From the NCBI GenBank assembly GCA_028716525.1, contig JAQUPQ010000008.1, positions 47,448 to 111,447 of the forward strand: a stretch of DNA of 64,000 bases. Reading direction: 5' to 3'. The notes under the pieces are model-generated. The model worked only from the letters and a program-made list of their open reading frames with translations, had not been told where the DNA came from and did not search any database. Positions 16,857-26,856 of the stretch are shown piece by piece; position 1 is the stretch's first letter; each line of letters begins with the position of its first letter. The translations under genes were made by a program, and so were the position numbers. The DNA comes from Terriglobia bacterium (GTDB taxonomy: Bacteria > Acidobacteriota > Terriglobia > JAIQFV01).

Positions 16857-18177
16857 CGGACGAAGCCTCAGGAATCGAGATGGTCAACTGCTCGTCGATC
16901 TTCAGACTGCGTAATTGTGAATTAAAAATGAGGGCGCACACCACGCAGGCCACACCGCCCAGTTTTACCGCCAGGGGCGCGCTGAACCGTTGGGCCAGGA
17001 ATCCCGCGATCAAACTGCCGAAGGGGGCGATCCCCAAAAACATCATGGTATAAAATCCCATGATGCGGCCGCGCATGGAATCGGTGACGATGGATTGAAC
17101 CAACGTATTGGTCGCGGCCATCTGCACCATGACCGCAAAGCCCGCCGGAACCAACAAAACGCAGGACAGCCAGAAATCTTTAGAGAATCCGAAGAGAATC
17201 AAGCTCACACCAAAGGAGGCCGTCGCCCAAGCCACCACCCGGTCCAGTCCCAGCACCTGCTTTCGCCGCGCCAGCCACAGGGCTGCCATCAAAGCCCCGA
17301 AGCCCGCCGCCGTCATCAACCAGCCCAAGCCGCGCGCACCCTGATGCAGGATTTGATCCGCGAAAATCGGCATCAAGATCATGTAGGACATGCCCGAAAG
17401 GCTGACCACGCCCAACAGCAAGAGCAACGAACGCAGTCCGGGATTCTTATACACATAGTGCAACCCTTCGCGGAGCTGCTGCATTTTCCCCCGGCCTTTG
17501 CGATCGACCGGTTCATTTTCAATCCGCATCAACAACAATCCGGCGATCACCGCGATGAAACTGATCCCGTTGAGTAGAAAGCACATGCCCTCGCCCAACG
17601 CGGCGACCATGATCCCCGCCACGGCCGGCCCGATGATGCGGGCGCTGTTGAACATGGAGGAGTTCAGCGCGATGGCGTTCATCAGATCGTCCTGGCCGAC
17701 CATTTCGACAAGAAACGACTGGCGGGCCGGTATGTCGTAGGCGTTGCATACACCCAGCAGGAACGCCAACACAAAGATTTCTTCCACTGTAATGATTTTG
17801 GCGAGCGTCAAGGCAGCGATGAGGAGGGCTTGAAGCATCATCGCCGTTTGCGTAGCGATGACAATACGGTGGCGTCGATGCCGGTCGGCCACGATGCCCG
17901 CCACCGGACCCAGAAATAACACCGGTATCTGGGCCGCAAACCCCACGGAGCCCAGCAGCGCCGCGGATTTCGTCAATCGATACACCAGCCAGCTTTGCGC
18001 CAGTGTTTGCATCCAAGTGCCGATAAGCGAGATCAGCTGGCCGGCGAAGAAAAGCTGAAAATTGCGGTGACGGAGGGCTCGAAACATCGACCACCGGCCG
18101 GCCGCCCCTGCCGATGTCGTGGAGTGAGGATGGGTCGTCACAAAAAATATCGATCCACTGGCGCTTCGAGGCGCCAC
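16843..18177 (-). CDS. MFS exporter (MFS_3 / EntS-like)
   Basis: Membrane transporter with about twelve helices. The segment FRALRHRNFQLFFAGQLISL opens the conserved part (residues 32-51), followed by GTWMQTLAQSWLVY and GPVAGIVADRHRRHR. This branch contains the enterobactin exporter EntS and many uncharacterised drug or siderophore exporters; the substrate cannot be told. The annotated start is GTG 18177; the family N-terminus would fit the internal ATG at 18087 equally well. It lies between a cupin gene and the second MFS gene, which it overlaps. Confidence 0.85.
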   Translation of the reverse strand: MAPRSASGSIFFVTTHPHSTTSAGAAGRWSMFRALRHRNFQLFFAGQLISLIGTWMQTLAQSWLVYRLTKSAALLGSVGFAAQIPVLFLGPVAGIVADRHRRHRIVIATQTAMMLQALLIAALTLAKIITVEEIFVLAFLLGVCNAYDIPARQSFLVEMVGQDDLMNAIALNSSMFNSARIIGPAVAGIMVAALGEGMCFLLNGISFIAVIAGLLLMRIENEPVDRKGRGKMQQLREGLHYVYKNPGLRSLLLLLGVVSLSGMSYMILMPIFADQILHQGARGLGWLMTAAGFGALMAALWLARRKQVLGLDRVVAWATASFGVSLILFGFSKDFWLSCVLLVPAGFAVMVQMAATNTLVQSIVTDSMRGRIMGFYTMMFLGIAPFGSLIAGFLAQRFSAPLAVKLGGVACVVCALIFNSQLRSLKIDEQLTISIPEASSDALS

Positions 18178-18201
18178 AAAAATACAAATCGAGTCATTCG
18201 A

Positions 18202-18588
18202 TTAAGGGGCTCGACCGGAGGTCCGTCCATAATCGTCCTCCAAGCGGACGATGTCATCTTCTCCCAAGTAGTCACCCCGCTGCACCTCAATGAAAATCAA
18301 GGTATCCGTTTGCGGATTTTCGATGCGATGCGACGCACCTCGAGGGATGTCGACGAATTCCCCGGTCGCCACGGAAATTTCCTTTCCATCCAGCGTCACT
18401 TTGGCGGCGCCTTGAACCACCATCCAATGCTCGCTGCGGCGGGCGTGCTTCTGATAACTCAAACGTTGCCCGGGGAGGACCTCAATACGTTTGACCTTGT
18501 ATCCTCGGCCCTCGTCCAGCACCGTAAACGCCCCCCACGGGCGCCGATCCGTTCGCGAGGAAGCCTCGGATGATTTCGTCTCATCCAT
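18202..18588 (-). CDS. stand-alone type II mannose-6-phosphate-isomerase-like cupin
   Basis: 128 residues corresponding to the C-terminal cupin of bifunctional mannose-1-phosphate guanylyltransferase / mannose-6-phosphate isomerase (ManC/AlgA). Visible are RPWGAFTVLDEGRGYKVKRI, PGQRLSYQKHARRSEHWMVV and IPRGASHRIENP, including the metal-ligand His and Gln residues. The guanylyltransferase domain is missing. Such stand-alone forms may isomerise mannose/fructose 6-phosphate or another sugar phosphate; this is inference. Start ATG 18588 has AGGAG upstream; the GTG at 18600 is inside that site. Confidence 0.78.
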   Translation of the reverse strand: MDETKSSEASSRTDRRPWGAFTVLDEGRGYKVKRIEVLPGQRLSYQKHARRSEHWMVVQGAAKVTLDGKEISVATGEFVDIPRGASHRIENPQTDTLIFIEVQRGDYLGEDDIVRLEDDYGRTSGRAP

Positions 18589-18602
18589 AAAAAATTCCAC
18601 TC

Positions 18603-19991
18603 CTATTTCACCGGCACAAACTCAGGACTCTTCCCCGCTTGCCAGGGATTGTATTGAAGAGCAAAGTCAACCCGCTCCGTGAGCGGAGGATGGCTGTACA
18701 ACCAGAACTTGATAAACGAATTGGGACTCGGATCCGCCAAATCCACCTCGCCCAAAATTTGAAACGCATGAGCAGCCACTTGAGGCGAATCCGGCGCCAT
18801 TCCATGCGTTACTTCCAGACCGTAAACATCCGCCTGATGTTCATAGTGACGCGAGATGCCGTTGATCAAAGGACTGGAGAAAAAGACCAGGATCGACAGG
18901 AAAAAGAAAATGATGGTGAGTGATCCCCACTCCCCCAGGCTGTTCACACCGGACCAGGATTGCCAGCGTGGAACAGCCCAATTCAGCAGCCGATAGCCCA
19001 AATAGAACAGAATCAAAAAAATCAGCAAGAACATCCCAATCATTTTGGGAATGTGATTCAAAACGTAGTGTCCGGATTCATGGCCGAACACGAAGGCGAT
19101 CTCATCGGGTGTCATCTTCTGAATCGTATTATCCCAAACGACCACACGCTTTGAAGAGCCCAAACCGCTCACGTAGGCGTTGAGCCCCTTGGTCTTGCTG
19201 CTGGCATTCATCTCGAACATGCGGGATTCGGGAATATTGAGATCGGCTCGCTGGACCACCTGTTGTAACTTCTCGGCCACTTGAGGCTGAGTAGTTTGAA
19301 GCGGTGTAAACTTGTAAAAGAGGGGCTCGATGACGTAGGGCTGCAGGAAAATCAAAAACACCGTGATCGGGATAGTGGTGAGCCAAAAATAGAACCACCA
19401 TCGGGTGGGGCTGCGACGAATAACCCCATACAAAATCCAAATGAGCAGCGTCCCGATGACGACGCCGATGGCCAAACCTTTCAGCCAATCCACAAACCAC
19501 GACCCCAGTGATTGTACCGACAATCCAAATATCTTCTGCAAATGTTCACCGTAATAATCCACCGGCAACGACATCACTTGAATCGTCGCGATGAATAATG
19601 GCGCAAAAATGATGACCTGAAGAAAACGGCGCCGCGTGCCGCTCCCGGCGGCCCACTGGGCAAACTTTACGGGCCATTGCAAACGCATCAAGAAGTAGAG
19701 AAGAGCCAGACCGTAGACCGCATCGATGAAGTACAGTCGATAATTGGCCTTGGAATAGGCGATGGCCTTATCGCGCTGTTCCGGTGTCAAGGCATAGCCT
19801 TCCACCTTGGGCGCCGGCTTGCTCGCTTCCGCCGGCGTCGATGACAAATGGGTTTGGGCGGAAGAAGCGCCGGACGACGGCGCTGTCGTCGGCTCCGCAG
19901 TTTGGGCATTGTCTCCCCACACAATTGATACGGCGAGAATTCCGATCAATAACGTTAAAGCAAGAAGAACGATTCTCCTGTTGCGGTGCAT
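18603..19991 (-). CDS. M48 family membrane zinc peptidase (Ste24-like)
   Basis: 462 residues. A signal-like first helix (IVLLALTLLIGILAVSIV), a Ser/Ala/Pro-rich linker, then several membrane helices and the cytosol- or periplasm-facing catalytic part. The zinc motif is FVFGHESGHYVLNHIP (HExxH) near residue 300, with the downstream Glu segment YEHQADVYGLEVTHGMAP. This is the CAAX-protease-like Ste24/HtpX clan, which degrades misfolded membrane proteins in bacteria. Start ATG 19991 is preceded by AAGGAGA. It follows the S9 peptidase by about 40 bp and precedes the cupin by 14 bp. Confidence 0.9.
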   Translation of the reverse strand: MHRNRRIVLLALTLLIGILAVSIVWGDNAQTAEPTTAPSSGASSAQTHLSSTPAEASKPAPKVEGYALTPEQRDKAIAYSKANYRLYFIDAVYGLALLYFLMRLQWPVKFAQWAAGSGTRRRFLQVIIFAPLFIATIQVMSLPVDYYGEHLQKIFGLSVQSLGSWFVDWLKGLAIGVVIGTLLIWILYGVIRRSPTRWWFYFWLTTIPITVFLIFLQPYVIEPLFYKFTPLQTTQPQVAEKLQQVVQRADLNIPESRMFEMNASSKTKGLNAYVSGLGSSKRVVVWDNTIQKMTPDEIAFVFGHESGHYVLNHIPKMIGMFLLIFLILFYLGYRLLNWAVPRWQSWSGVNSLGEWGSLTIIFFFLSILVFFSSPLINGISRHYEHQADVYGLEVTHGMAPDSPQVAAHAFQILGEVDLADPSPNSFIKFWLYSHPPLTERVDFALQYNPWQAGKSPEFVPVK

Positions 19992-20030
19992 GGGAATCTC
20001 CTTAGGATTGAAGGTGGAAACGCCGACTGT

Positions 20031-22169
20031 CTATTTTGTCTCCTCTTGAGCTGACTTTTCCCCGCTTCCCCACAACGGTGAATCCTTGGGAATCGGTTCG
20101 CCCCAGATGTAATGACTGAACCAATCAAGATTGTGTTCCAGAACGGCACGATTGGATTTGGGTTTTGTAATGCCATGGCCAAATCCGGCGTACATAATGA
20201 AGCGCGATTCTATGTTCTGGTCGAGCAGCCCGCGATACAGTTCGAAACTGTCGGGCACAGGCACGCGCTTATCAAATTGTCCCTGCTGAATCAAGGTGGG
20301 CGTCTTGGCATTCTTGATGTGCGTGATGGGAGACGTCAGCGCGTAGATCGCGGGATCGTCCCAAGGTGTGGCATGCAAGTATTGGCGTGTGAAGGGCGTA
20401 ATGTCGGTGCTGACGTAGTACGTCATCCAGTCGCTGATGCCCGCGCCCACCGAGATGGCTTTAAACCGGTCGGTGTTGGTGGTCAAAAACGCGGAGATAT
20501 ATCCCCCTTGTGACCATCCCATGGCCGCCATGCGATGAGAATCGACAAAGCCTTTCGCGATGAGGGCGTCCACACCGCTCATCACGTCCCACATATCGCC
20601 GACTCCCAGATTGCGCACATTCAGGGACCGGAACTTCTCGCCGTAGCCGGCACTGCCGCGATAGTTCGGCTCCAGCACCACCGCGCCCTTGGAAAGAAAA
20701 ATCTCGATGGGATAATAACGATTCCCGGGATTCAACACGGCCCGAGAAACACCGGTCGGGCCGCCATGAATAACCACCAGCAACGGATATTTCTTCTGCG
20801 GATCAAAATTGGCCGGCTTGTGAAGCACTCCTTCGATGGTCGTCCCGTCTTGGCTCTTCCAGGAGATCATTTCCACGCTGCCGACGGTCCAGTCCCGAAT
20901 CTGGGCATTCATGTCGGTGAGCTGGCGCGGTGCAAACGAAGAAACCGGGCTCTCAAACACCTCGGCAATTTGTCGCGCCGTCGCTGCCGTGTAAGCCATA
21001 CGCCGAAAATCTTTGGTGAATGAAAACCCGCCGCCTGCAAAATCATCAGGTGCACTCAGGCGAGTGACTTTCCTTGTTTGAGGATCCAATCGAAAAACAT
21101 GGGAGGAGGTCTTCTGGAGCGCCCCTAAATAAATGCCGTCGGGGCCCCAATCGATCAATTGGGGATCTTCACCGAACTGCGCGGTCAAATCAATCACGTC
21201 AGCGGGGGTTGTGGCAGGATGGACGAGAACTCTGTCCACGTCCACAACCGCAATGTGGGAGTTGAGGTAATAATTGTATTCCTGTCCCAAGGCGGTCACG
21301 AAGGCGAGGTGCTTATCATCCGGTGAAAAAACAGGGGCGCGGTCCGGCCCTTTCAAGGCGACAATCTTGGTGACCGCGTGGGGCGCTTTCACTTCCACCA
21401 GGTAAATGTCGGCTTCCTGGCTGAACGCCACCAGTGGGTTGGGAACGGCGGTAAAAGCAATACGCTCAGAATTTCGCGACCAGGAGAATCCTTCAATGTT
21501 CAAATTTTTGTCGGTGACGATGGGGACGGAATTCACCGGCGTCATTCTTTCAGCGGCGGCCGCAACGTCAACCATCCACAGATGATTTTGAGCGTAATCT
21601 TTTTCGAACACCTCGTAGTCGCTGTATTTTTCTTTGCGGTCCTTGGTGGCTTTGGGTTCCTTGGGAGGCGCCGTGAAGGCGATCTTCTTTCCGTCTTCCG
21701 ACCACTCATAACCTCCCACATTGGACTCCTGGCGGGTTAACTGCCAGGCTTCACCGCCCTGCGGAGAAATCAACCAGATTTGCCGTGCAGCCACTTTCGG
21801 ATCGTCTTTCTCGGGAACCGCCGGTGTGGCGCCCCCGGTGGCGTCCCGTTCCGCGACAAATGAAATCCAACGCCCGTCAGGCGACCATCGCGCGTTCTCG
21901 GCGGATTTCTTCCCGCGCGTCAATTGAAAGGTGCGCCCCGTGTCGACATCCGCCAGCCACAACTGCGCGACGTACTCGTTATCCTTCCAGTTGGTCTCTT
22001 GAACGCTGTAAACCACAAACTTTCCGTCGGGCGAAATGTGCGCCCCGCCCGCGCTCCGGAGACTCACGGATTCATCCAGCGTGGGAACATGCGCCCCAAA
22101 AATGGCGCAGCAGAAAAACAGAACGCCCGCGAAGACGATTAGAAGTTTCACACGGAAAGGCTGACTCAT
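20031..22169 (-). CDS. S9 family prolyl oligopeptidase, exported
   Basis: 712 residues from ATG 22169, chosen because AAAAGGAG precedes it and a signal peptide follows (FRVKLLIVFAGVLFFCCAIF). Residues about 40-440 form a beta-propeller with repeats such as SPDGRWISFVAERD and SPDDKHLAFVTALG. The C-terminal alpha/beta hydrolase contains VVIHGGPTG, the serine nucleophile in GWSQGGYISAF, and the catalytic His in MYAGFGHGI. The family (acylaminoacyl peptidase/DPP type) removes N-terminal blocks or dipeptides from peptides; here in the periplasm. Likely first gene of the S9-M48-cupin-MFS-MFS run. Confidence 0.92.
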   Translation of the reverse strand: MSQPFRVKLLIVFAGVLFFCCAIFGAHVPTLDESVSLRSAGGAHISPDGKFVVYSVQETNWKDNEYVAQLWLADVDTGRTFQLTRGKKSAENARWSPDGRWISFVAERDATGGATPAVPEKDDPKVAARQIWLISPQGGEAWQLTRQESNVGGYEWSEDGKKIAFTAPPKEPKATKDRKEKYSDYEVFEKDYAQNHLWMVDVAAAAERMTPVNSVPIVTDKNLNIEGFSWSRNSERIAFTAVPNPLVAFSQEADIYLVEVKAPHAVTKIVALKGPDRAPVFSPDDKHLAFVTALGQEYNYYLNSHIAVVDVDRVLVHPATTPADVIDLTAQFGEDPQLIDWGPDGIYLGALQKTSSHVFRLDPQTRKVTRLSAPDDFAGGGFSFTKDFRRMAYTAATARQIAEVFESPVSSFAPRQLTDMNAQIRDWTVGSVEMISWKSQDGTTIEGVLHKPANFDPQKKYPLLVVIHGGPTGVSRAVLNPGNRYYPIEIFLSKGAVVLEPNYRGSAGYGEKFRSLNVRNLGVGDMWDVMSGVDALIAKGFVDSHRMAAMGWSQGGYISAFLTTNTDRFKAISVGAGISDWMTYYVSTDITPFTRQYLHATPWDDPAIYALTSPITHIKNAKTPTLIQQGQFDKRVPVPDSFELYRGLLDQNIESRFIMYAGFGHGITKPKSNRAVLEHNLDWFSHYIWGEPIPKDSPLWGSGEKSAQEETK

Positions 22170-22367
22170 TGAATCGAACTCCTTTTCAGGCGGGAGTAAG
22201 AAAGGAAGCGGAGCGGCTGAACGACGCCTCGCCATTTTTCGAACAGAAGATTTCCGTGAACCGGCCGATCCTACGAGTTGTCATCTATAACATATCGTCG
22301 AGTGGGAAACAAGGCGGACCGGGCGGCGCGTTCGTCTCCGCCCGAGTGACGCATCTATGATGGGAAC

Positions 22368-23639
22368 CTAGAAAGGCCGTTTCACTTTTTTGCGGTGTTG
22401 ATAACTGCGGGCGAGTTCAAGAAAGATGCCGACGTCGCGGTTGAGATCGGCCTGGGTGCCGTCGAAATAGAAGTTTTTGATCGGCAGATGATCGTGATCG
22501 CGGCTGACGCGGGGATAGATGGCCTCGGTCACGGTCCCATTCATGCAGGTGAAGGGGCTGATGTCGATGATGCCATCGACGCCCTGGGCATGGAGGTAGA
22601 TGGTTTTGGCAACAGAAATGACCATTTCCCCGTAGGCGCCATTCTGTGGAAGGTACGGGTTGGATAGAGCCAGGAAGTCGTCGGTTTCTTCCGGCTCTTC
22701 ATAGCCGGTGAAGTCCTGGTGGAAGGGGGCGTACAGGGCGTGTTCGTCTTTTCGTTGAAAATGGTTTTTCAGTTTTGCCGCCAGCATGGCCCGGCTGTAT
22801 TTCTTGCCGAACAACCGCAGCTTGCGCTGCTGTTCACTGTTGGTGTACCACACCCACTCGGCAACATCCGACAGCCACGCCTCGCCTCCCAACTCTTCAA
22901 TCTTCTTGATCAGGTTTTGGTTGCTGAAGCGATTCAAGCGGCAAAATATTTCTCCGACGACGCCAATCAGCGGGCGTGAAACGTCGCGGCGGGTCGGGAT
23001 GGTCCGGAATCGGTCCCGGGACCGGGTCAACACCTGGACCAGCTTCTGGAGTCGGTCGGCCGGCTTGATGCCCGGAACCTCCAACGTGGCCGCCACCTCC
23101 GCCAGACAGCTGTCATACACTTGCTCGGTTTCACCGGGATGGATTTCGTAAGGTCGAGTTTTCAGCAAAATCTTCCGCAGGATATCGGCGCAGACCAAAG
23201 CCCGCCAACCGGTGCGCTTGAATTCTTGCGCATGGCTGCCCAAGTCTTCATAGGCATTCTTGCTGGTCGGAGAAAGAACGATGACATCGTCCGGCGCCAG
23301 TTTCATGGAACTGATCAAATTCTTGAAGAACGGGGAGTATTGTCCGAAACGGCATGGACCTTCAGCGGTCGGCATAAACACGGCCATGCGTTCCTTCGAA
23401 AAATCAGCTTGGCGAATGACCTTGAGAAAATCGCCGGCCGTCACCTTGAGCGGAAAACATTCTTCCCCCGACATAAACTTGGACGCCAACTCCAAGGTTT
23501 CATCATCCGCCGGTGCAAACTCCACGGCATCGATTCCGATGGAGCGAAAGGCCGCCGCAAACAGTCTGGCGCCCGAATTCGTCATCGGAGGAACATAGAG
23601 TTTTCGGTTCTTCCAAAGTTGCTGATAATCGGTTGTCAT
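22368..23639 (-). CDS. CoA-substrate enzyme activase, C-terminal part as separate protein
   Basis: 423 residues matching the C-terminal portion of the very large activase-related proteins that combine BadF-type ATPases with DUF2229-type domains. Recognisable segments are KLYVPPMTNSGARLFAAAF, SGEECFPLKVTAGDFLKVI, PTAEGPCRFGQYSPF and DISPFTCMNGTVTEAIYPR, with several conserved cysteines. In many genomes this part is fused to the preceding domains; here it is a separate gene starting 83 bp after the 1,044-residue protein. The pair probably acts as one complex. Precise role unknown. Confidence 0.8.
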   Translation of the reverse strand: MTTDYQQLWKNRKLYVPPMTNSGARLFAAAFRSIGIDAVEFAPADDETLELASKFMSGEECFPLKVTAGDFLKVIRQADFSKERMAVFMPTAEGPCRFGQYSPFFKNLISSMKLAPDDVIVLSPTSKNAYEDLGSHAQEFKRTGWRALVCADILRKILLKTRPYEIHPGETEQVYDSCLAEVAATLEVPGIKPADRLQKLVQVLTRSRDRFRTIPTRRDVSRPLIGVVGEIFCRLNRFSNQNLIKKIEELGGEAWLSDVAEWVWYTNSEQQRKLRLFGKKYSRAMLAAKLKNHFQRKDEHALYAPFHQDFTGYEEPEETDDFLALSNPYLPQNGAYGEMVISVAKTIYLHAQGVDGIIDISPFTCMNGTVTEAIYPRVSRDHDHLPIKNFYFDGTQADLNRDVGIFLELARSYQHRKKVKRPF

Positions 23640-23721
23640 GGCTAGAGGTGCACTTCTCTGCGGATCCGAGCTATCGTTTTCTCATCCAATTCAATCGATC
23701 CAGACGTCTCTTCAAAACTTC

Positions 23722-26700
23722 TCACTGCAGCATTCCTTTACTGTGGAGGTAGGCCTCACACCGCGTCAGAAAACCGGCATCGTTGGAATGTCCGTCAAAT
23801 TGCAAAGCCAAGAACGGCTTTCGGGCCGCTGCTCCTGTGAAATGCTTGATGAAGGAATCCGGCCCGCACTTGAAATTGGTAATGTAAATAATATGAAGCT
23901 TGGGATGTTCTCGCGCCAAGCGTGCCGCGGCCAGAATGCGTCGACCGGAATTCCAAAACATGTTGTCGTGAACCTCTTGAATATCGACCTCTTCGAGCGG
24001 CAGAAAATCCTGCGGGATGACATTGACGCCATAGAGATCTTTCAGCTTACCCGGAATATCGAGATTCACCGTGCGGTCATACAGGTTGTAGTAGCGCCCC
24101 ACCAAAATAATTCCACCGTCGCCATTGGATTTCAGTTGGGCAATGGCCTGATCACCCTCGTCCCGCAACCGCAGTTGAAATGCTTCCAAGGCCTCGCGTC
24201 CGGCCTTAAAAGCGCGGGTAATGTCGCGCTTGGTCTTGCCCAGCGGCTTGGCAAGAGTCTCCAGCTCTCGAGACACGCCCGCCGGCCCCAATCGAAAGTG
24301 CAGCGTGGGAATCAGAAATCTCCGTTTTTCCTCTTCAAAGCGGGGAACACTGGAAAGCACCCAAGGCAACGTTTGATTCCAAGGGCACCAATGCATCTCC
24401 AAATTCTGATGCGGATTTTCCGCGTCCAAAATATTGGGGAGAAACACATAGTCGACGCGTTTATCCAGCAAATCCTGAACATGACCGTGGGAGATAAGAA
24501 TCGGGTAGCACGGTTCGGCAACGCTGAGATCGATCCCGTCTTGCGAAATCTTGCGATTGGTTTTCTCGGAGACCTGTACGTCGCATCCCAATTCCCGGAA
24601 GAAGCGATGCCACAGGGGAAACTGCTCGAAAAAGTAGATAGCCCGGGGAATTCCAATCGTCAGCCGGTCGCCGCGGGGTTCTTCATAACCTTCCATGAGC
24701 AATTGTTCCCGCAATTCGATCAGATCCGGAATAACCGGCTGATGGCTCACTTTGGCTCGCTTTCGGAACTTGTCGGAGCACTTGTCGCCCCAGTAGGTCT
24801 TCACCCCGGCGACCTTGAATTCCTGCATATCGCAATAATTCGAGCAGGCGCGACAGACAAACTCCCGCAGGGTGTAATCAATTTGCTCCAGGTCGTATCC
24901 GCGGAATTGAGTTTTCCGGGGGCCGGCGCTCACCTTGTCGCGGGCCAGCAACGACATGCCGATGGCGCCCACCACGCCGTTGTGAGGCGGAACGATGATG
25001 CGCTTCCCAAGAATCTTGGAAAAAGCCGCCGCCACGGAATCGTTATAGGCGGTTCCGCCCTGGAAATAGATCACCTCACCGATCTTGCGGCCGCGCACCA
25101 CGCGGTTCAAATAATTCAAGGCGATGGAATACGCCAACCCGGCCACCAAATCGCGTTTCTCTGCGCCACGCTGCAGGTATGCCGTGACATCCTGCTCCAT
25201 GAATACCGTGCAGCGCTCTCCTAAACGCACCGGACGGTCCGACGCCAAGGCCAAGGCCGCGAATTCATCCTTAATTTGGATTCCCAACTTTTCGGCTTGT
25301 TCCTCCAGGAACGATCCCGTGCCCGCGGCGCAGGCTTCGTTCATCGCAAAGTCCACCACGATACCGTCTTCGATCGAAATGTACTTGGAATCCTGCCCTC
25401 CGATTTCAAAGATGGTGTCGACCTGTTCGCCGATCAACTGTTTGCTGATGTGCATGGCGCCGGTTTTGTGCGCCGTGATCTCATCGTTGACCGTGTCGGC
25501 CCCGATCAGTTCACCGATCAGTTCCCGCCCCGATCCGGTGGTTCCCACGCCGGCAATCTCAATGCGCTCTCCCATCTCCTCATTGATTTCTCTCAAACCC
25601 CGGTTGACCACCTCGATGGGCCGACTCTCTGTCCGCAGGTAAATCTCCTTCATGAGATTTGCCTCTTCGTCCAAAAGCGTGAGATTGGTGCTGACGGATC
25701 CCACGTCCACACCCAGAAAGGCCTGCACTTTGGCGCCGTTTGCGGGCCATGGATAAGGCTTGGAACGATTTCGAAGCAACAGCACCTTTTCCATCGACAG
25801 GGGCGACTGCGTGGGAAAACTTTCAGCGGATCGAGCTTCGAGTGAAATAGTGGGTCGGACCCGGGATTTTGGGGACTGCACGGTCTTATGGGCAAGCTGG
25901 GAGGTTTCCACACGCGCCAGAACCGCAGCCCCGACCGCTCCGAGCCAGGCGAATTCATCCGGAACAAACAGATCGTCTTCCCCAAATTGAAACAGCTCTT
26001 TCAACGATTCCACCACGCCGGCATTTTGAGAAACACCTCCGATAAAGGCCACCCGCGGCACAACTTTTTTCCCTTTGGTGATGGAGCCCTTGAAATTTCT
26101 CGCCACGGCATCGCACAGGCCTTTCAGAACCTGGGGCGGTGTAAAACCTTTTTGTTGAGCGTGAATCATGTCGCTCTTGGCAAATACGGAACACCGACCG
26201 GCCACACGCGCCGGCGTCCCCACGTCGGCGACCAGGGAGCCGATGTCTTCGACCCGATAGCGCATACGGCTCGCTTGCTGATCGAGAAACGAACCTGTCC
26301 CGGCGGCGCAGTCACCGTTGGTTTCATAATCGACGATGGCAGCGAGTTTGTTGGCCACTTCCCGTTCGATTCGAATGAACTTGGAACTCTGCCCGCCCAT
26401 CTCAAAGATGGATTGAACATCGGGATACATAAGAGAGGTCCCTGCCGCGATGGCTTTGAATTCGTTTTCTTCCACCGCCTCCAATTTCGCAGCAATCAGA
26501 TGTGCTCCCGATCCCGTGACGTGAAAACCCCGGATCAGTTCCAAGCCCTCCTCAGGGGCCGGCCGGCCCAACTTCTGTGAGGCCTGTTTCAACAGTTCAC
26601 AGAACTCTCTCACCAACTCGAAAGCCGCCCGGGCCGGATCACCAAAATTGCGCCGATAACTCGATATCAATAGAAAGAGGTTTTCGAAAGATGTGTAAGA

Positions 26701-26856
26701 AGATTGGACCTTCAGACAACGATACGGCAAGGAGCCGGCGGATTGAAACAACTGGCTGTCACTGGAAAGCGCCGCCAGTTTGACGCTGACCGATCCCAGA
26801 TCGATGCCGACAAAGATGTCGCCCGGGTCGGAAGAAGGTTGGGAATGCGTGTTCAT
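23722..26856 (-). CDS. double BadF/BcrA-type ATPase plus DUF2229 activase protein
   Basis: 1,044 residues from ATG 26856. Two ASKHA-type ATPase modules are visible. The first has FVGIDLGSVSVKLAAL, MGGQSSKFIRIE and GDCAAGTGSFLDQQASRM; the second has FLGVDVGSVSTNLTLL, IGGQDSKYISIE and NEACAAGTGSFLEEQA. The cysteine of each CAAGTGSF motif is a ligand of the bridging 4Fe-4S cluster in dehydratase activases. A DUF2229 domain follows (PRAIYFFEQFPLWHRFFREL). Such activases inject an electron into 2-hydroxyacyl-CoA dehydratases or aryl-CoA reductases, but no such enzyme lies nearby. The upstream 132 bp of open frame lack family similarity. Confidence 0.88.
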   Translation of the reverse strand: MNTHSQPSSDPGDIFVGIDLGSVSVKLAALSSDSQLFQSAGSLPYRCLKVQSSYTSFENLFLLISSYRRNFGDPARAAFELVREFCELLKQASQKLGRPAPEEGLELIRGFHVTGSGAHLIAAKLEAVEENEFKAIAAGTSLMYPDVQSIFEMGGQSSKFIRIEREVANKLAAIVDYETNGDCAAGTGSFLDQQASRMRYRVEDIGSLVADVGTPARVAGRCSVFAKSDMIHAQQKGFTPPQVLKGLCDAVARNFKGSITKGKKVVPRVAFIGGVSQNAGVVESLKELFQFGEDDLFVPDEFAWLGAVGAAVLARVETSQLAHKTVQSPKSRVRPTISLEARSAESFPTQSPLSMEKVLLLRNRSKPYPWPANGAKVQAFLGVDVGSVSTNLTLLDEEANLMKEIYLRTESRPIEVVNRGLREINEEMGERIEIAGVGTTGSGRELIGELIGADTVNDEITAHKTGAMHISKQLIGEQVDTIFEIGGQDSKYISIEDGIVVDFAMNEACAAGTGSFLEEQAEKLGIQIKDEFAALALASDRPVRLGERCTVFMEQDVTAYLQRGAEKRDLVAGLAYSIALNYLNRVVRGRKIGEVIYFQGGTAYNDSVAAAFSKILGKRIIVPPHNGVVGAIGMSLLARDKVSAGPRKTQFRGYDLEQIDYTLREFVCRACSNYCDMQEFKVAGVKTYWGDKCSDKFRKRAKVSHQPVIPDLIELREQLLMEGYEEPRGDRLTIGIPRAIYFFEQFPLWHRFFRELGCDVQVSEKTNRKISQDGIDLSVAEPCYPILISHGHVQDLLDKRVDYVFLPNILDAENPHQNLEMHWCPWNQTLPWVLSSVPRFEEEKRRFLIPTLHFRLGPAGVSRELETLAKPLGKTKRDITRAFKAGREALEAFQLRLRDEGDQAIAQLKSNGDGGIILVGRYYNLYDRTVNLDIPGKLKDLYGVNVIPQDFLPLEEVDIQEVHDNMFWNSGRRILAAARLAREHPKLHIIYITNFKCGPDSFIKHFTGAAARKPFLALQFDGHSNDAGFLTRCEAYLHSKGMLQ

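Noticed and set aside
23638..25224. 528-codon open frame on the plus strand
   Set aside because: It lies wholly antisense to the activase genes, shows no domain pattern, and follows from their codon bias.
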